Notes: a model not told the origin generated them from the sequence alone. Numbered from the stretch's first letter, positions 8,834 through 19,857 are shown. The stretch: DNA of 56,145 nucleotides from Rhodospirillaceae bacterium bin65 (GCA_002238725.1 MPMX01000028.1:1-56145); one strand, 5' to 3'. Translations and numbers: made by a program.

Positions 8834-9721
8834 ATGACCGTCTCCAGCATGACCGGCTATGCCCGCGCAGACGGCGCGCTGGACGGAACGGCCTGGTTCT
8901 GGGAAGCGCGCAGCGTCAACAGCAAGGGCCTCGATGTCCGGTGCCGGATGCCGCCGGGCAGCGATGCCATTGACGCCGCGGCGCGCAAGGCGGCTGCCGC
9001 CGCGTTCGGGCGCGGGGCGCTTTCCCTGTCGCTCCAGCTCGACCGGGGCGAGCGCCAGGTTGCCCTGAAAATCAACGAGGCCGCCCTCGAACAGGTGCTG
9101 GCGCTGCAGGATGCGCTGGGCGGCCGGGTCGATCCGGCGCCGCCGCGGCTCGACGCGCTGATCGCCGTCCGGGGCATCGCCGAGACCGTCGAGCCGGCCG
9201 AGGAGGCAGCCGTAGCTGCGGCGCGGGAGAAGGCGATTCTGGCGACCCTGGCCGATGCGCTGGACCGGCTGGCGGCGGCGCGGGCCGAGGAAGGCGCGCG
9301 TCTGCTGCACGTGTTGCGTGAGCATCTCGGAAACATCGCGCGGCTGACGGCCGCTGCATCGGAGACCGCGGAGGCCCAGCCCGCCATGCTGCGCCAACGG
9401 TTCGAGAAGCAGGTGGCGGACCTGCTCGAAGCCCGGGTCGGCGTCGGCGAGGAGCGGCTGGCGCAGGAAGCCGCCCTGCTCGCCGCCAAGGCCGACGTCC
9501 GGGAGGAAATCGACCGGCTCGAAAGCCATATCGAAGCCGCGCGCGCCCTGCTGGACGGGGGTGGCGCGATCGGGCGCAAGCTGGATTTCCTGTGCCAGGA
9601 GCTCAACCGCGAGGCCAACACCCTGTGCTCCAAGGCGGCGGACATCGCGCTCACCCGGATCGGTCTCGACCTCAAGGCCGTGATCGAGCAGTTTCGCGAG
9701 CAGGTGCAGAATGTCGAATAG
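8834..9721 (+). CDS. yicC: YicC family endoribonuclease
   Basis: A 295-residue protein starting with the hallmark SSMTGYARADG and ending with the conserved C-terminal block that includes GRKLDFLCQELNREANTLCSKA, both diagnostic of the YicC family. E. coli YicC has been reported as an endoribonuclease acting on small RNAs. The central region is rich in Ala/Glu helices. It overlaps the guanylate kinase gene by 11 bp; yicC-gmk pairing is widespread in proteobacteria. Confidence 0.93.
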   Translation: MTVSSMTGYARADGALDGTAWFWEARSVNSKGLDVRCRMPPGSDAIDAAARKAAAAAFGRGALSLSLQLDRGERQVALKINEAALEQVLALQDALGGRVDPAPPRLDALIAVRGIAETVEPAEEAAVAAAREKAILATLADALDRLAAARAEEGARLLHVLREHLGNIARLTAAASETAEAQPAMLRQRFEKQVADLLEARVGVGEERLAQEAALLAAKADVREEIDRLESHIEAARALLDGGGAIGRKLDFLCQELNREANTLCSKAADIALTRIGLDLKAVIEQFREQVQNVE

Positions 9722-10379
9722 CGAAAGCGGCGCGGACGGTGGCCGGGACGGCGGCGTGGCGCGGCGCGGCCTGATGCTGGTGCTGTCGTCGCCGAGCGGG
9801 GCGGGAAAGACGACGATCTCGCGCGAACTTCTGACCGGCGACGACAACCTCACCCTGTCGATCTCGGTGACGACCCGGGCGGCGCGGCCGAGCGAGGAGG
9901 ACGGCGTCGACTATCGCTTTATCGACAGGACACGGTTCGACGCGATGGTGAAGGCCGGCGATTTGCTGGAACACGCCGAGGTCTTCGGCAACGGTTACGG
10001 CACGCCGCGCGCCGAGGTCGAGGCGGCGCTGGCCGCCGGGCGCGACGTGCTGTTCGACATCGACTGGCAGGGCACCCAGCAGCTTGGCGAAAAGATGCGG
10101 GACGATCTGGTCAGCGTCTTCGTTTTGCCGCCTTCGACGGCAGAACTGGAGCGGCGGCTGCACGAACGGGCCCAGGACAGCGCTGACATTGTCCGCGCCC
10201 GCATGGCTGAGGCTTCGGAAGAGATGAGCCACTGGCCGGAATACGATTACATCATCGTTAATCTGGACATAGGCGAGAGCGTGCGCCAGGCCCGGTCTAT
10301 CCTTGAGGCGGAACGCTTGAAGCGGGATCGGCAGGTCGGCCTGCGCAACTTCGTCGAACGGCTGCGCCGCCCTCAGTAG
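9711..10379 (+). CDS. gmk: Guanylate kinase
   Basis: A 222-residue cytosolic enzyme converting GMP and ATP to GDP and ADP. A P-loop (SSPSGAGKTT) is near residue 27, followed by the GMP-binding SVTTRAARPSEEDGVDYRF block and the FDIDWQGTQQL segment near residue 112. The length is normal with a short N-terminal extension. It is translationally coupled to yicC by an 11-bp overlap. Its 3' end overlaps the convergent DUF2927 gene by 7 bp. Confidence 0.95.
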   Translation: MSNSESGADGGRDGGVARRGLMLVLSSPSGAGKTTISRELLTGDDNLTLSISVTTRAARPSEEDGVDYRFIDRTRFDAMVKAGDLLEHAEVFGNGYGTPRAEVEAALAAGRDVLFDIDWQGTQQLGEKMRDDLVSVFVLPPSTAELERRLHERAQDSADIVRARMAEASEEMSHWPEYDYIIVNLDIGESVRQARSILEAERLKRDRQVGLRNFVERLRRPQ

Positions 10380-11128
10380 GCCAGCCTGCGGCGGACGGCC
10401 GGCAGGATCTGCCGGACGCGGCGCGCGGTTTCCGCCCGCCCCAAGCCCGCTTCGAGTCCCGGATGGTAGAGCAGGGCGACGAGCAGCCGGTCGAGCCGCG
10501 ACAGGGCGGTCGAGCGGTCGGCGTCGTTGAACACGGAGCGCACGCCGCCGTCGGCGTCGTTGGGCAGGCCGAGCACCTGGGCGGTTTCCTCGACGATGCA
10601 GCGTTGCAGCAGCCGGCGCCGCACCGCCCGGTCGACCGGGATGATGACCCGGGCGTTGACGATGGCCCCGGTCTCGACGTCCTGGCCGAAGAAGCCGGCG
10701 CAGTTGGCGTCGGCGATGCGGCCGCCGAGCCGGCGGTTGGCGGCGGCGAGCGCCCGGCGCACCTGCCAGGCGAACAGGTCTTCGCTGGTCAGCGCGATCA
10801 GATAGTTGGCGTCGAACAGGGTGGCCCGGACGATCGTCAGGCCGGTCAGACCGGCGAGATCGCGCATCTGGCGGTGCAGCGCTTCTTCAGCCCGCTCGGC
10901 GCCGGGCCCGCCGAACCAGCGCACGACCTTGTAGCGGATACCGCCCTGCCATTTCGCCAGATGCTGCCCCGGCCCGTCGGCGTGTTCGCGCCCGAACGCG
11001 ATCGTCAGGAAATGGCGGGCGATCCGCGCATCGGATAGGCGTTGCGGCGCCAGCAGCCAGGCGGCCAGCGCGGCAGCGGCGACGGCCAGCAGGAGCAAAA
11101 GGAAAAGGGATACGGCGCGGCGGTTCAT
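10373..11128 (-). CDS. DUF2927 domain-containing membrane-anchored/exported protein
   Basis: A 251-residue protein with a single N-terminal hydrophobic segment (residues ~5-27) acting as signal peptide or anchor, followed by a globular region matching DUF2927. Recognisable blocks are FLTIAFGREH, VVRWFGG and the C-terminal QRCIVEETAQVLGLPND. The EETAQ patch and its surroundings are reminiscent of metallopeptidase-like helices, but function is unknown. I start at 11128 because the hydrophobic segment then lies at the N-terminus. It is convergent with gmk. Confidence 0.75.
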   Translation of the reverse strand: MNRRAVSLFLLLLLAVAAAALAAWLLAPQRLSDARIARHFLTIAFGREHADGPGQHLAKWQGGIRYKVVRWFGGPGAERAEEALHRQMRDLAGLTGLTIVRATLFDANYLIALTSEDLFAWQVRRALAAANRRLGGRIADANCAGFFGQDVETGAIVNARVIIPVDRAVRRRLLQRCIVEETAQVLGLPNDADGGVRSVFNDADRSTALSRLDRLLVALLYHPGLEAGLGRAETARRVRQILPAVRRRLAY

Positions 11129-11278
11129 GGGTGGTCGGGGTCGACGGGCATCAAGCAGTTTCAAGACTGAATATTGAAATAGCCTAATTCTTGCCGTTCG
11201 GGCTTTGCGGATTTGACGCCGGTCTTCGGATGCGCCCCATCGGCAGGGAGGCGGCATGCCCCGATCCGGCCACGCCGG

Positions 11279-11731
11279 TCAGGCAAGAGTCTTCGCCATA
11301 TAGATGCGGTCGTATCCGCGATCTTTCGCCCTGTGCGTTATCGAGAAGCCGAGATGCTCGTACAGGGCGATATTCTCAACCATAGTCTCATGCGTGTAGA
11401 GCCGGACGGTTGCATAGCCCAGGTCTCTTGCGACGTCTTCCGCTGCCTCCACCAGCCGCCGCCCGAGCCCGTGGCCCTGCGCCTCCGGGGCAACGGCGAC
11501 ATTGTCGAGCAGCAGATGGTCGTCCCTCCCGATCAGGACCAGGACGCCGCAGATCCGCCCGTCGCGGCGCAGAACGCGGACCAGCCCGTCGGCGATCAGC
11601 GCGGCGTAATCGTCCAGCATCGGGCCGGGCTTGCGGCCGATCCGTTCGATGTAGCCGGTATAGGCCCGGTCTACCAACGCCGCGACTTCCGCCGCGTCTT
11701 CCGGAGCGGCGAGGCGAAGTTCATCGTTCAC
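11279..11731 (-). CDS. GNAT family N-acetyltransferase
   Basis: A 150-residue single-domain GNAT enzyme. The acetyl-CoA-binding motif A is visible as NVAVAPEAQGHGLGRRLVEAA (residues ~75-95) with the Q/R-x-x-G-x-G/A core, and motif B follows as ALYEHLGF near residue 127. It transfers an acetyl group from acetyl-CoA to an unknown small molecule or protein. It lies 15 bp downstream of the MerR-type regulator in the same orientation and may be cotranscribed with it. Confidence 0.85.
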   Translation of the reverse strand: MNDELRLAAPEDAAEVAALVDRAYTGYIERIGRKPGPMLDDYAALIADGLVRVLRRDGRICGVLVLIGRDDHLLLDNVAVAPEAQGHGLGRRLVEAAEDVARDLGYATVRLYTHETMVENIALYEHLGFSITHRAKDRGYDRIYMAKTLA

Positions 11732-11746
11732 GCGGACATCCTCAAT

Positions 11747-12154
11747 TCATTCGGATGCCAACGCGTGCCGCGCCCCCAGGCCGTCGATGATCGGGCAGTC
11801 GGGCCGGTGGTCGCCGCGGCAGGCCTCGACCAGATGGGCCAGTTCGTCGTGCAGCGATTGCAGTTCGCGCTGCTTCTCGGCGATCTCGTCCAGCCGGCGG
11901 GTTGCGATACGCTTCACGTCGGCGCTGGAGCGGTAACGGTCCTCGTACAGGCCGAGCAGTTCCCGGCATTCCTCGACCGAAAAACCGAATTCCCGCGCCC
12001 GGCGGACAAAGACCAGCTTGCGCACCGCGGCGTCGTCATAGCTGCGGTATCCGGAAGCCGAACGGGCCGGCGCCGGCACCAGGCCGATGTCCGAGTAATA
12101 GCGCACGGTCTTAACCGGCAGCCCGGCGGCCCCGGCCACAGCTGAGATGTTCAT
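11747..12154 (-). CDS. hmrR: MerR-family Cu(I)-responsive regulator (CueR/HmrR type)
   Basis: A 135-residue MerR regulator. The N-terminal winged helix starts MNISAVAGAAGLPVKTVRYY, a dimerisation coiled coil spans ~80-110, and the metal loop has Cys112 and Cys120 separated by seven residues. That is the same spacing and numbering as the Cu(I)-binding cysteines of CueR. It should act as a cytosolic copper sensor that distorts a 19-bp-spaced promoter to activate copper-handling genes. Exactly such a promoter lies in the divergent intergenic region, facing the DUF4396-cytochrome-copC-copD operon. Start at 12154 fits the family N-terminus. Confidence 0.88.
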   Translation of the reverse strand: MNISAVAGAAGLPVKTVRYYSDIGLVPAPARSASGYRSYDDAAVRKLVFVRRAREFGFSVEECRELLGLYEDRYRSSADVKRIATRRLDEIAEKQRELQSLHDELAHLVEACRGDHRPDCPIIDGLGARHALASE

Positions 12155-12164
12155 GGCGAACCCC

Positions 12165-12195
12165 TTGACCTTCCAGTAACTGGAAACACTAGATT
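12165..12195 (+). promoter_or_regulatory. MerR/CueR-type promoter with 19-bp spacer and dyad operator
   Basis: The -35 box TTGACC (12165-12170) and -10 box TAGATT (12190-12195) are separated by 19 bp, the over-long spacer characteristic of MerR-family-activated promoters. The spacer contains a perfect 15-bp palindrome, TTCCAGTAACTGGAA (12171-12185). It points rightward at the DUF4396 gene and lies 11 bp from the start of the divergent regulator. Confidence 0.85.
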
Positions 12196-12225
12196 GGACC
12201 TGACGAAAAAGCAATCGGGGCGAAC

Positions 12226-12672
12226 ATGGTCGCTATAGCCGAAAACCTGGCGATAAACTGGCACTGCCGCCACACCTGGCGCCGGGCGTCGAAGAACACG
12301 GCTTGGTGCCTCCTGGGCTGCGCCATCGGCGATTTCGGCACCATCGCCTTCTTCCAGTTTACCGGCATACCCTGGCCGACCCTGGCGATCATGATTCTCG
12401 CGATCGTAAACGGCCTGCTGACCTCCATCGCCCTGGAGACGTTCATCCTCTCCCGTCAGATGGATTTGCGGACGGCCTTCCGCACCGCCATTGGCATGTC
12501 CTTCATCTCGATGATTTCCATGGAGGCCATGATGAACGCGGTCGACTGGGCGCTGACTGGCGGAGCCATGCTGACATGGTGGGTCGTGCCGCTCATGCTG
12601 GCGGCCGGATTCGTCACGCCGCTGCCCTACAACTACTGGCGGCTCAAGGCGCTGGGCAAGGCATGTCACTGA
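12226..12672 (+). CDS. DUF4396 domain-containing membrane protein
   Basis: A 148-residue protein with about four hydrophobic segments and the family-typical block GMSFISMISMEAMMNAVDW near residue 95, followed by PLMLAAGFVTPLPYNYWRLK. The SMISMEAMMN stretch is methionine-rich, as often seen in proteins handling Cu(I). It is the first gene behind the MerR-type copper promoter and overlaps the cytochrome gene by 10 bp. A role in copper transport or tolerance is inferred from this context; the biochemical function is not established to my knowledge. Confidence 0.8.
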   Translation: MVAIAENLAINWHCRHTWRRASKNTAWCLLGCAIGDFGTIAFFQFTGIPWPTLAIMILAIVNGLLTSIALETFILSRQMDLRTAFRTAIGMSFISMISMEAMMNAVDWALTGGAMLTWWVVPLMLAAGFVTPLPYNYWRLKALGKACH

Positions 12673-13100
12673 AGCAGTCCGCCATCCTGCTTGTGCTGGC
12701 CGGAGCGCTGGTCGCCGGCGGATATTTCCTGTTCGGCGGTTCGGACCGCAGGGCGACACCGGGGGCCGAAACGGACGGCGCGCCGCTGGTCGAGATCGTC
12801 CTGCCGCAGGCGCTCTCGACCGAGGCGCAGGCCGGCAAACGGCTGTTCGACGAGAACTGCGTGACCTGCCACGGCGCGAACGCGGTCGGGCGGGAGGAGC
12901 TCGGGCCGCCGCTGGTCCACATCATCTACGAACCCGGCCATCATGGCGACGAAGCGTTCCAGCGGGCGGTCGCCATCGGGGTGCGGCGTCACCACTGGCC
13001 CTTCGACAACATGCCGCCGGTCGAAGGATTGAACCGCGACGATGTCGCCCTGATCGTGGCCTATATCCGGGAACTGCAACGGGCCAACGGCATCGAGTGA
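12663..13100 (+). CDS. Membrane-anchored cytochrome c
   Basis: A 145-residue protein with an N-terminal hydrophobic signal/anchor (residues ~6-26) and one haem c site, CVTCH, at residues 66-70. A likely axial methionine sits in DNMPPVEGL near residue 117. The rest fits a class I cytochrome c with a C-terminal helix (VALIVAYIRELQ). It should act in the periplasm as an electron carrier. In copper operons such proteins may accept or donate electrons during Cu(I)/Cu(II) conversion; that is inference. The start ATG is inside the end of the DUF4396 gene. Confidence 0.85.
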   Translation: MSLKQSAILLVLAGALVAGGYFLFGGSDRRATPGAETDGAPLVEIVLPQALSTEAQAGKRLFDENCVTCHGANAVGREELGPPLVHIIYEPGHHGDEAFQRAVAIGVRRHHWPFDNMPPVEGLNRDDVALIVAYIRELQRANGIE

Positions 13101-13109
13101 CGACACGCC

Positions 13110-13451
13110 ATGAAGCACCTCCTGCTGGCCGGCCTGCTGCTGCTGAGCGCAACGGCGGCGTTCGCGCACTCGAAGCTGGACACAACGGCGCCGGCGAACG
13201 GCGCCGTACTCGCGCAGGCGCCGGCCCGGATCGTCCTGTCATTCGCAAAACGAACCCGCTTGACGAAAGTGAGGATGCACCACGGCGACAGCCCCGCGGT
13301 CGATCTCGATCTGACCCGGCACAAAGGTTTCGCGACCCGGTTCGCGATCCCGTTGCCCGGCCGGGGACGCGGCCTCTATCGGATCGAATGGCGCGGCCTC
13401 GCCGCGGACGGGCACACGATGCGCGGCGGTTTCGAATTCCGGGTGAAGTGA
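13110..13451 (+). CDS. copC: Periplasmic copper-binding protein CopC
   Basis: A 113-residue CopC-domain protein. A signal peptide of about 21 residues ends AAFA, giving a mature N-terminus HSKL; that N-terminal histidine is the classic Cu(II) ligand of CopC. The downstream block STAPANGAVLAQAP-like (DTTAPANGAVLAQAP) and the C-terminal GHTMRGGFEFRV match the family's beta-barrel. It lies between the cytochrome gene and copD, and copC-copD is a standard pair for copper uptake or sequestration. Confidence 0.88.
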   Translation: MKHLLLAGLLLLSATAAFAHSKLDTTAPANGAVLAQAPARIVLSFAKRTRLTKVRMHHGDSPAVDLDLTRHKGFATRFAIPLPGRGRGLYRIEWRGLAADGHTMRGGFEFRVK

Positions 13452-13454
13452 CCC

Positions 13455-14321
13455 TTGCCCGACCTCTGGGAACTGCTCTCGATCCTGGCCAAATTCCTGC
13501 TGTATCTGGGGGTGCTCGGCAGTTCCGGGCTGGTTCTGGTGCGTCTCTTTTTCCGGCGGGAAACCGACAGGATGCGCGGCCCGATCGCCAGGCAGGCCTC
13601 GGCCCTCGCGCTGCTGGCGCTGCTCGCCGGCGGGCTCGGCTTCCTGCTGCGCGGCGCGGCGATGGCCGGAGATGCGTCCGGCATGACGGACCCGGAGATG
13701 CTCGGCCTGCTCTGGCGCAATCCGCCCGGAACCCGGCTGTTGCTGCTGGCCTCGGGCCTGATCCTGTTGCTTGCCGGGCTGCGGGCGGCCGGAACCGGCC
13801 TCTGGATCGCCGCCGCCGGCGTGTCCCTGGCGTTATGGTCCTTCGCATGGATCGGCCATGTGCCGGATGCGGGGTCGGTCTGGCTGGAAGCGCTGCTGGT
13901 CGTGCATCTCGCGGCGGCGGCCTTCTGGATCGGCATCCTGTCGCCCTTGCGCAGGTTGGCCGCGTCGCCGGAACACCTGTCCGAGGCGGCGCAACTCGGC
14001 CATCGATTAGGGCGGATCGCCAGCGTCACCGTGCCGGTCCTGATCGCCGCGGGCATCGTCATGGCCTGGCGCCTGGTGGGAGATGTCACGGCCCTGACAA
14101 CGACGGGCTACGGCCTCACCCTGCTCGCCAAGATTGCTGCGGTGCTCGTCCTGCTCGGCGCGGCGGCGGCCAACAAGCTGCGTTTCGTGCCGGCCATGCG
14201 CCGGGGCGATCCGGCCGCGGCGGCCCGCCTGCGCCGCTCCATCGCCGTCGAGTGGCTCGCCGTCTGCGCCATCCTGCTCGTCACGGCGACGCTCACAACC
14301 GTGCAGCACCTGCCGGGGTGA
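13455..14321 (+). CDS. copD: Copper resistance/uptake membrane protein CopD
   Basis: A 288-residue inner-membrane protein with roughly eight hydrophobic helices and the CopD-family blocks VVHLAAAAFWIGILSPL (near residue 155) and LRRSIAVEWLAVCAILLVTA at the C-terminus. It starts with TTG three bases after the copC stop, so coupling is likely. CopD proteins are thought to pass copper across the inner membrane in cooperation with CopC. Last gene of the copper-responsive operon. Confidence 0.85.
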   Translation: MPDLWELLSILAKFLLYLGVLGSSGLVLVRLFFRRETDRMRGPIARQASALALLALLAGGLGFLLRGAAMAGDASGMTDPEMLGLLWRNPPGTRLLLLASGLILLLAGLRAAGTGLWIAAAGVSLALWSFAWIGHVPDAGSVWLEALLVVHLAAAAFWIGILSPLRRLAASPEHLSEAAQLGHRLGRIASVTVPVLIAAGIVMAWRLVGDVTALTTTGYGLTLLAKIAAVLVLLGAAAANKLRFVPAMRRGDPAAAARLRRSIAVEWLAVCAILLVTATLTTVQHLPG

Positions 14322-14355
14322 GTGATCGGCAGGTCGAACGGGCTCGTTGAATTTG

Positions 14356-14396
14356 CGTTCCTAATGAACTAAGTTTATCGGACTAAGCTAGGAACG
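14356..14396 (+). promoter_or_regulatory. Inverted-repeat operator upstream of the Phd/PIN toxin-antitoxin pair
   Basis: Eight-bp inverted arms CGTTCCTA (14356-14363) and TAGGAACG (14389-14396) flank a 25-bp AT-rich centre and end 4 bp before the antitoxin start. Position and symmetry fit an autoregulatory operator bound by a Phd/YefM antitoxin. The hexamer ACTAAG also occurs twice within the centre. Confidence 0.5.
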
Positions 14397-14400
14397 TCCG

Positions 14401-14637
14401 ATGAAGACCGTCAACATGCACGATGCCAAGACCAACCTGTCGCGCCTCGTCGCGGCAGCGGTTGCGGGCGAGCCCTTCATCATCGCGCGCGCCGGCAAAC
14501 CGCTCGTCAAGGTCGAGGCGCTGGAGCAGCCGGCCGCGCCATCCGACAGGTTCGGGTTTATGGCCGGAGAGATCGAGGTGCCCGACGATTTCGATACGAT
14601 GTTCGAGGATGAGATTGCGGAGATGTTCGGCGCGTGA
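14401..14637 (+). CDS. Phd/YefM-type antitoxin
   Basis: A 78-residue antitoxin. The N-terminal DNA-binding part, KTVNMHDAKTNLSRLVAAA followed by GEPFIIARAGKPLVKV, is the canonical Phd/YefM fold. The acidic C-terminus (DDFDTMFEDEIAEMF) would wrap the toxin. It overlaps the PIN toxin gene by 4 bp (ATGA-type overlap), so the two are coupled. It should repress the operon together with the toxin through the upstream inverted repeat. Confidence 0.9.
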   Translation: MKTVNMHDAKTNLSRLVAAAVAGEPFIIARAGKPLVKVEALEQPAAPSDRFGFMAGEIEVPDDFDTMFEDEIAEMFGA

Positions 14638-15020
14638 GCCTGCTCCTCGACACCCATTTGCTGATCTGGATCGCCGACGACTCGCCTCGTCTGTCGTCGG
14701 ACGTCAAGCAGCGGCTCCGAGCCCGGGAAGGCAATCTTGTGTTCAGTGCAGCGAGTCTCTGGGAAATCGCGATCAAGAGCCGCCGCGGCCGGGATGATTT
14801 CCGGGTCGATGGCGCCAAATTGCGTCGGGGGCTACTGGCCAGAAATTACGAAGAATTGCCTGTGACCGGCCCGCACGCGCTTGAGACTGCCGCTCTGCCG
14901 GTTATTCATCGCGACCCGTTCGACCGGCTTCTGGTCGCGCAGGCGCGGTACGAGGGATATACGCTGCTGACCGCGGACAAGCGCGTCGCCCGCTATCCGG
15001 GTCCGATCGAACTGGTATAG
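14634..15020 (+). CDS. vapC: PIN-domain toxin (VapC-like)
   Basis: A 128-residue PIN nuclease. Acidic active-site residues are visible in LLLDTHLLIW (Asp6), the Glu of LWEIAIK near residue 44, and the C-terminal HRDPFDRLLVAQA and LLTADKR blocks. This subgroup pairs with Phd/YefM-type antitoxins and cleaves tRNA or rRNA. Start is GTG at 14634, overlapping the antitoxin stop. Confidence 0.9.
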   Translation: MSLLLDTHLLIWIADDSPRLSSDVKQRLRAREGNLVFSAASLWEIAIKSRRGRDDFRVDGAKLRRGLLARNYEELPVTGPHALETAALPVIHRDPFDRLLVAQARYEGYTLLTADKRVARYPGPIELV

Positions 15021-15076
15021 GGGAGCCGGCCCGCTTTCACCCGCCGGCGTTGAAGAAGTAGGCGCCGCTATGCCGC

Positions 15077-15421
<345 letters not shown>

Positions 15422-15507
15422 GGGAAGGTCCTCATCTGTTTGCGTCCGGGTTTGCATCGTCCCGGCCGGTTTGCGTTTGAAGAATCCGAACATGGCAGCC
15501 GATCCTG

Positions 15508-15744
15508 TTACGCGTTCGGCGGGCTGGTGTTGAGGGCGAGGGCATGCAGCACACCGCCCATCCGGCCCTGGAGCGCGGCATAGACCATCTGGTGCTGCTG
15601 CACCCGGGTCTTGCCGGTAAATTCGGAGGAAACGACCTGCGCGGCATAATGATCGCCGTCGCCGGCGAGGTCCTGAATGGTCACCTGCGCATCGGGCAGG
15701 GCCTGCTTGATCAGGGATTCGATCTCGCGTGCGTCCATCGCCAT
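15508..15744 (-). CDS. bolA: BolA family protein
   Basis: A 78-residue BolA-fold protein with the pattern [26 protein letters not shown] and the conserved [10 protein letters not shown] helix. It probably partners the adjacent CGFS glutaredoxin in iron-sulfur cluster handling or iron sensing. The start could be 15744 or the second ATG at 15738. Lies between purL and grxD on the same strand, the common alphaproteobacterial order. Confidence 0.9.
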   Translation of the reverse strand: MAMDAREIESLIKQALPDAQVTIQDLAGDGDHYAAQVVSSEFTGKTRVQQHQMVYAALQGRMGGVLHALALNTSPPNA

Positions 15745-15775
15745 GGGCTGCGGCGCTCCGGCGGTCGTTTGTCGG

Positions 15776-18004
<2,229 letters not shown>

Positions 18005-18068
18005 GCGGCCGGAGAGGCTTCCTGGAGCGGAGTTCCGGTTCTACGTCCCGCCCGCCCGTGCGTAAACC

Positions 18069-18374
18069 GTGGTAAGTCGAACGCTCTCAATTGTCCCTTG
18101 TTTCCGCAAAATCACCGGACGACTCTCCAGGCAAAACCGGGGAAGCGCGAAGGAACTCAGGAAATTCGAACCGATCGACTTCCTCGACAGCGACGAGGCG
18201 CTGGTCGAGTATTTGAACGTCGCGCGGGCGAAGGGAATGACCTCTGTTTCCGAAGCGACCGGTTTGGGAAGGCGGGCGCTCTATCGCTCGCTTTCCGGCG
18301 ACGGCAATCCGCGCCTCGACACGCTGTTCAAGGTTCTCGACATGCTGGATGTGCGGCTCGCCGTGACCCGGTAG
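18069..18374 (+). CDS. Orphan addiction-module antidote-like HTH protein, probably shortened
   Basis: A 101-residue reading frame whose last ~70 residues resemble putative addiction-module antidote proteins: FLDSDEALVEYL, then ARAKGMTSVSEATGLGR and GNPRLDTLFKVLDMLDVRL. In relatives about 20 residues (an acidic linker and helix) lie between EYL and ARAKGM; here they are missing. The first 30 residues do not resemble the family, so the true start is unsure. No toxin gene is adjacent: purL diverges on the left, an MFS gene follows on the right. Probably a decaying solitary antitoxin. Confidence 0.5.
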   Translation: MVSRTLSIVPCFRKITGRLSRQNRGSAKELRKFEPIDFLDSDEALVEYLNVARAKGMTSVSEATGLGRRALYRSLSGDGNPRLDTLFKVLDMLDVRLAVTR

Positions 18375-18474
18375 CGACGGGAGCGTGGCGCCCCGACCCG
18401 AAAGGCGCGGCGCACATCCGCCCCATGCGCCGGGCGCCCTCGCCAAGCCAGGGCTTCGGCGATATAGCAGCGCC

Positions 18475-19857
18475 ATGGCCCGGCCGCCCGACTCTCCCCG
18501 CCCGCTCTCGCCGCTTGCCCGCTTCCCCGTCTACTACGGCTGGGTGGTGCTCGCGGTCGCCTTCATGACCATGGCGATCGGCGCCAACGTCCGCGTCGCC
18601 TTCTCGCTGCTGTTTCCGCCGATCCTGGAAGAGTACGGCTGGTCGCGCGGTACGACGGCGGCGATCTTCTCTATGGGCTTTATGGTCTCGCTGTTCTTTT
18701 CGCCCTTCGCCGGGGTTCTGATCGACCGCTTCGGCATCGGTCGGATCGTGGCGCTGGGCGTGCTGTTCTGCGCCGGCGGGCTGGTGCTGTCGACCGGCGT
18801 CGACTCGGTGGCGGAACTGGCGGTCACCATGGGTTGCATGACGATCGGCGGCAGCGTCATGTTCGCCTACGTCACCCACAGCTATTTCCTGCCCTACTGG
18901 TTCGTGCGCCGGCGCGGACTGGCGATCGGGCTCGCCTTTTCCGGCGTCGGCATCGGCGCGATCCTGCTGTTTCCCTGGTTGCAGGGCATCATCGGCGCCG
19001 ACGGCTGGCGCCGCGCCTGCTATGCCCTGGCGATCCTGATGGTCGGCATGGTCCTGCCGCTCAACCTGCTGTTCCAGCGCCGGCACCCCCACGATATCGG
19101 GCTGGAGCCCGACGGCGAAAACCGGCCCGGCAGCGCGCCGCGCAAGCCGGCGGCCGACGCCGTGGTCGATCCGGCCTGGGCGCACCGGGAATGGACCTTC
19201 CGGACCGCGGCGCGCACCAGCCGCTTCTGGTGGCTGCATGTCAGCTACATGGCCGGCATGTATGCCTGGTATTCGGTGCTGGTCCACCAGACCAAATTCC
19301 TGACCGAGATCGGCGTGTCGGCCGTGGCCGCGGCCTTCGCGCTGGGGCTGGTCGGGCTGAGCGGCGTCGCGAGCCAGATCGGCATCGGCATGTTGTCGGA
19401 CCGGATAGGCCGCGAGTGGGGGTGGAGCATCGCCTTCGGCGGCTTTTCCGCATGCTACGCCATTCTGCTCGTCCTGCCGCATTACCCGGCACTGTGGCTG
19501 GTCTACACCATGGTCTTCGTGCAGGGCTTGATCGGCTACGGCGCTTCGGCGGTCTATCCGGCGGTGCCGGCCGAGCTCTTCCACAGCCCGAAATACGGCC
19601 AGATATTTGGCATCTACGGCGCGACCAGCGGTTTCGGCGCGGCGCTGGGGCCGTGGGCGACCGGCGAGCTTTACGACATTACCGGCGGCTACGAGACCGG
19701 CTTCGCCGTTGGCGCGGCGGCCGGACTTCTCTCGATCGCCACCATGTGGCTGGCCGCGCCGCGCAAGGTCCGCCTGGTTGCCGGACAGGCGAAGATACGG
19801 GCCCGGAGGCTGCGGCAGCAGGCGGCCCTGGAGGCCGAGCGGGCGGCTGCCGGATGA
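18475..19857 (+). CDS. MFS transporter (monocarboxylate/oxalate-formate antiporter-like), copy 1
   Basis: A 460-residue, twelve-helix major facilitator. The first helix begins FPVYYGWVVLAVAFMTM, the cytoplasmic loop 2-3 motif appears as GVLIDRFGIGRI, and WFVRRRGLAIGLAFSGVGIG marks helices 4-5 of the MCT-like group. These carriers move small organic acids across the inner membrane. The stop overlaps the ATG of the next transporter (ATGA), so the two are cotranscribed. The second copy is a clear paralogue throughout. Confidence 0.88.
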   Translation: MARPPDSPRPLSPLARFPVYYGWVVLAVAFMTMAIGANVRVAFSLLFPPILEEYGWSRGTTAAIFSMGFMVSLFFSPFAGVLIDRFGIGRIVALGVLFCAGGLVLSTGVDSVAELAVTMGCMTIGGSVMFAYVTHSYFLPYWFVRRRGLAIGLAFSGVGIGAILLFPWLQGIIGADGWRRACYALAILMVGMVLPLNLLFQRRHPHDIGLEPDGENRPGSAPRKPAADAVVDPAWAHREWTFRTAARTSRFWWLHVSYMAGMYAWYSVLVHQTKFLTEIGVSAVAAAFALGLVGLSGVASQIGIGMLSDRIGREWGWSIAFGGFSACYAILLVLPHYPALWLVYTMVFVQGLIGYGASAVYPAVPAELFHSPKYGQIFGIYGATSGFGAALGPWATGELYDITGGYETGFAVGAAAGLLSIATMWLAAPRKVRLVAGQAKIRARRLRQQAALEAERAAAG

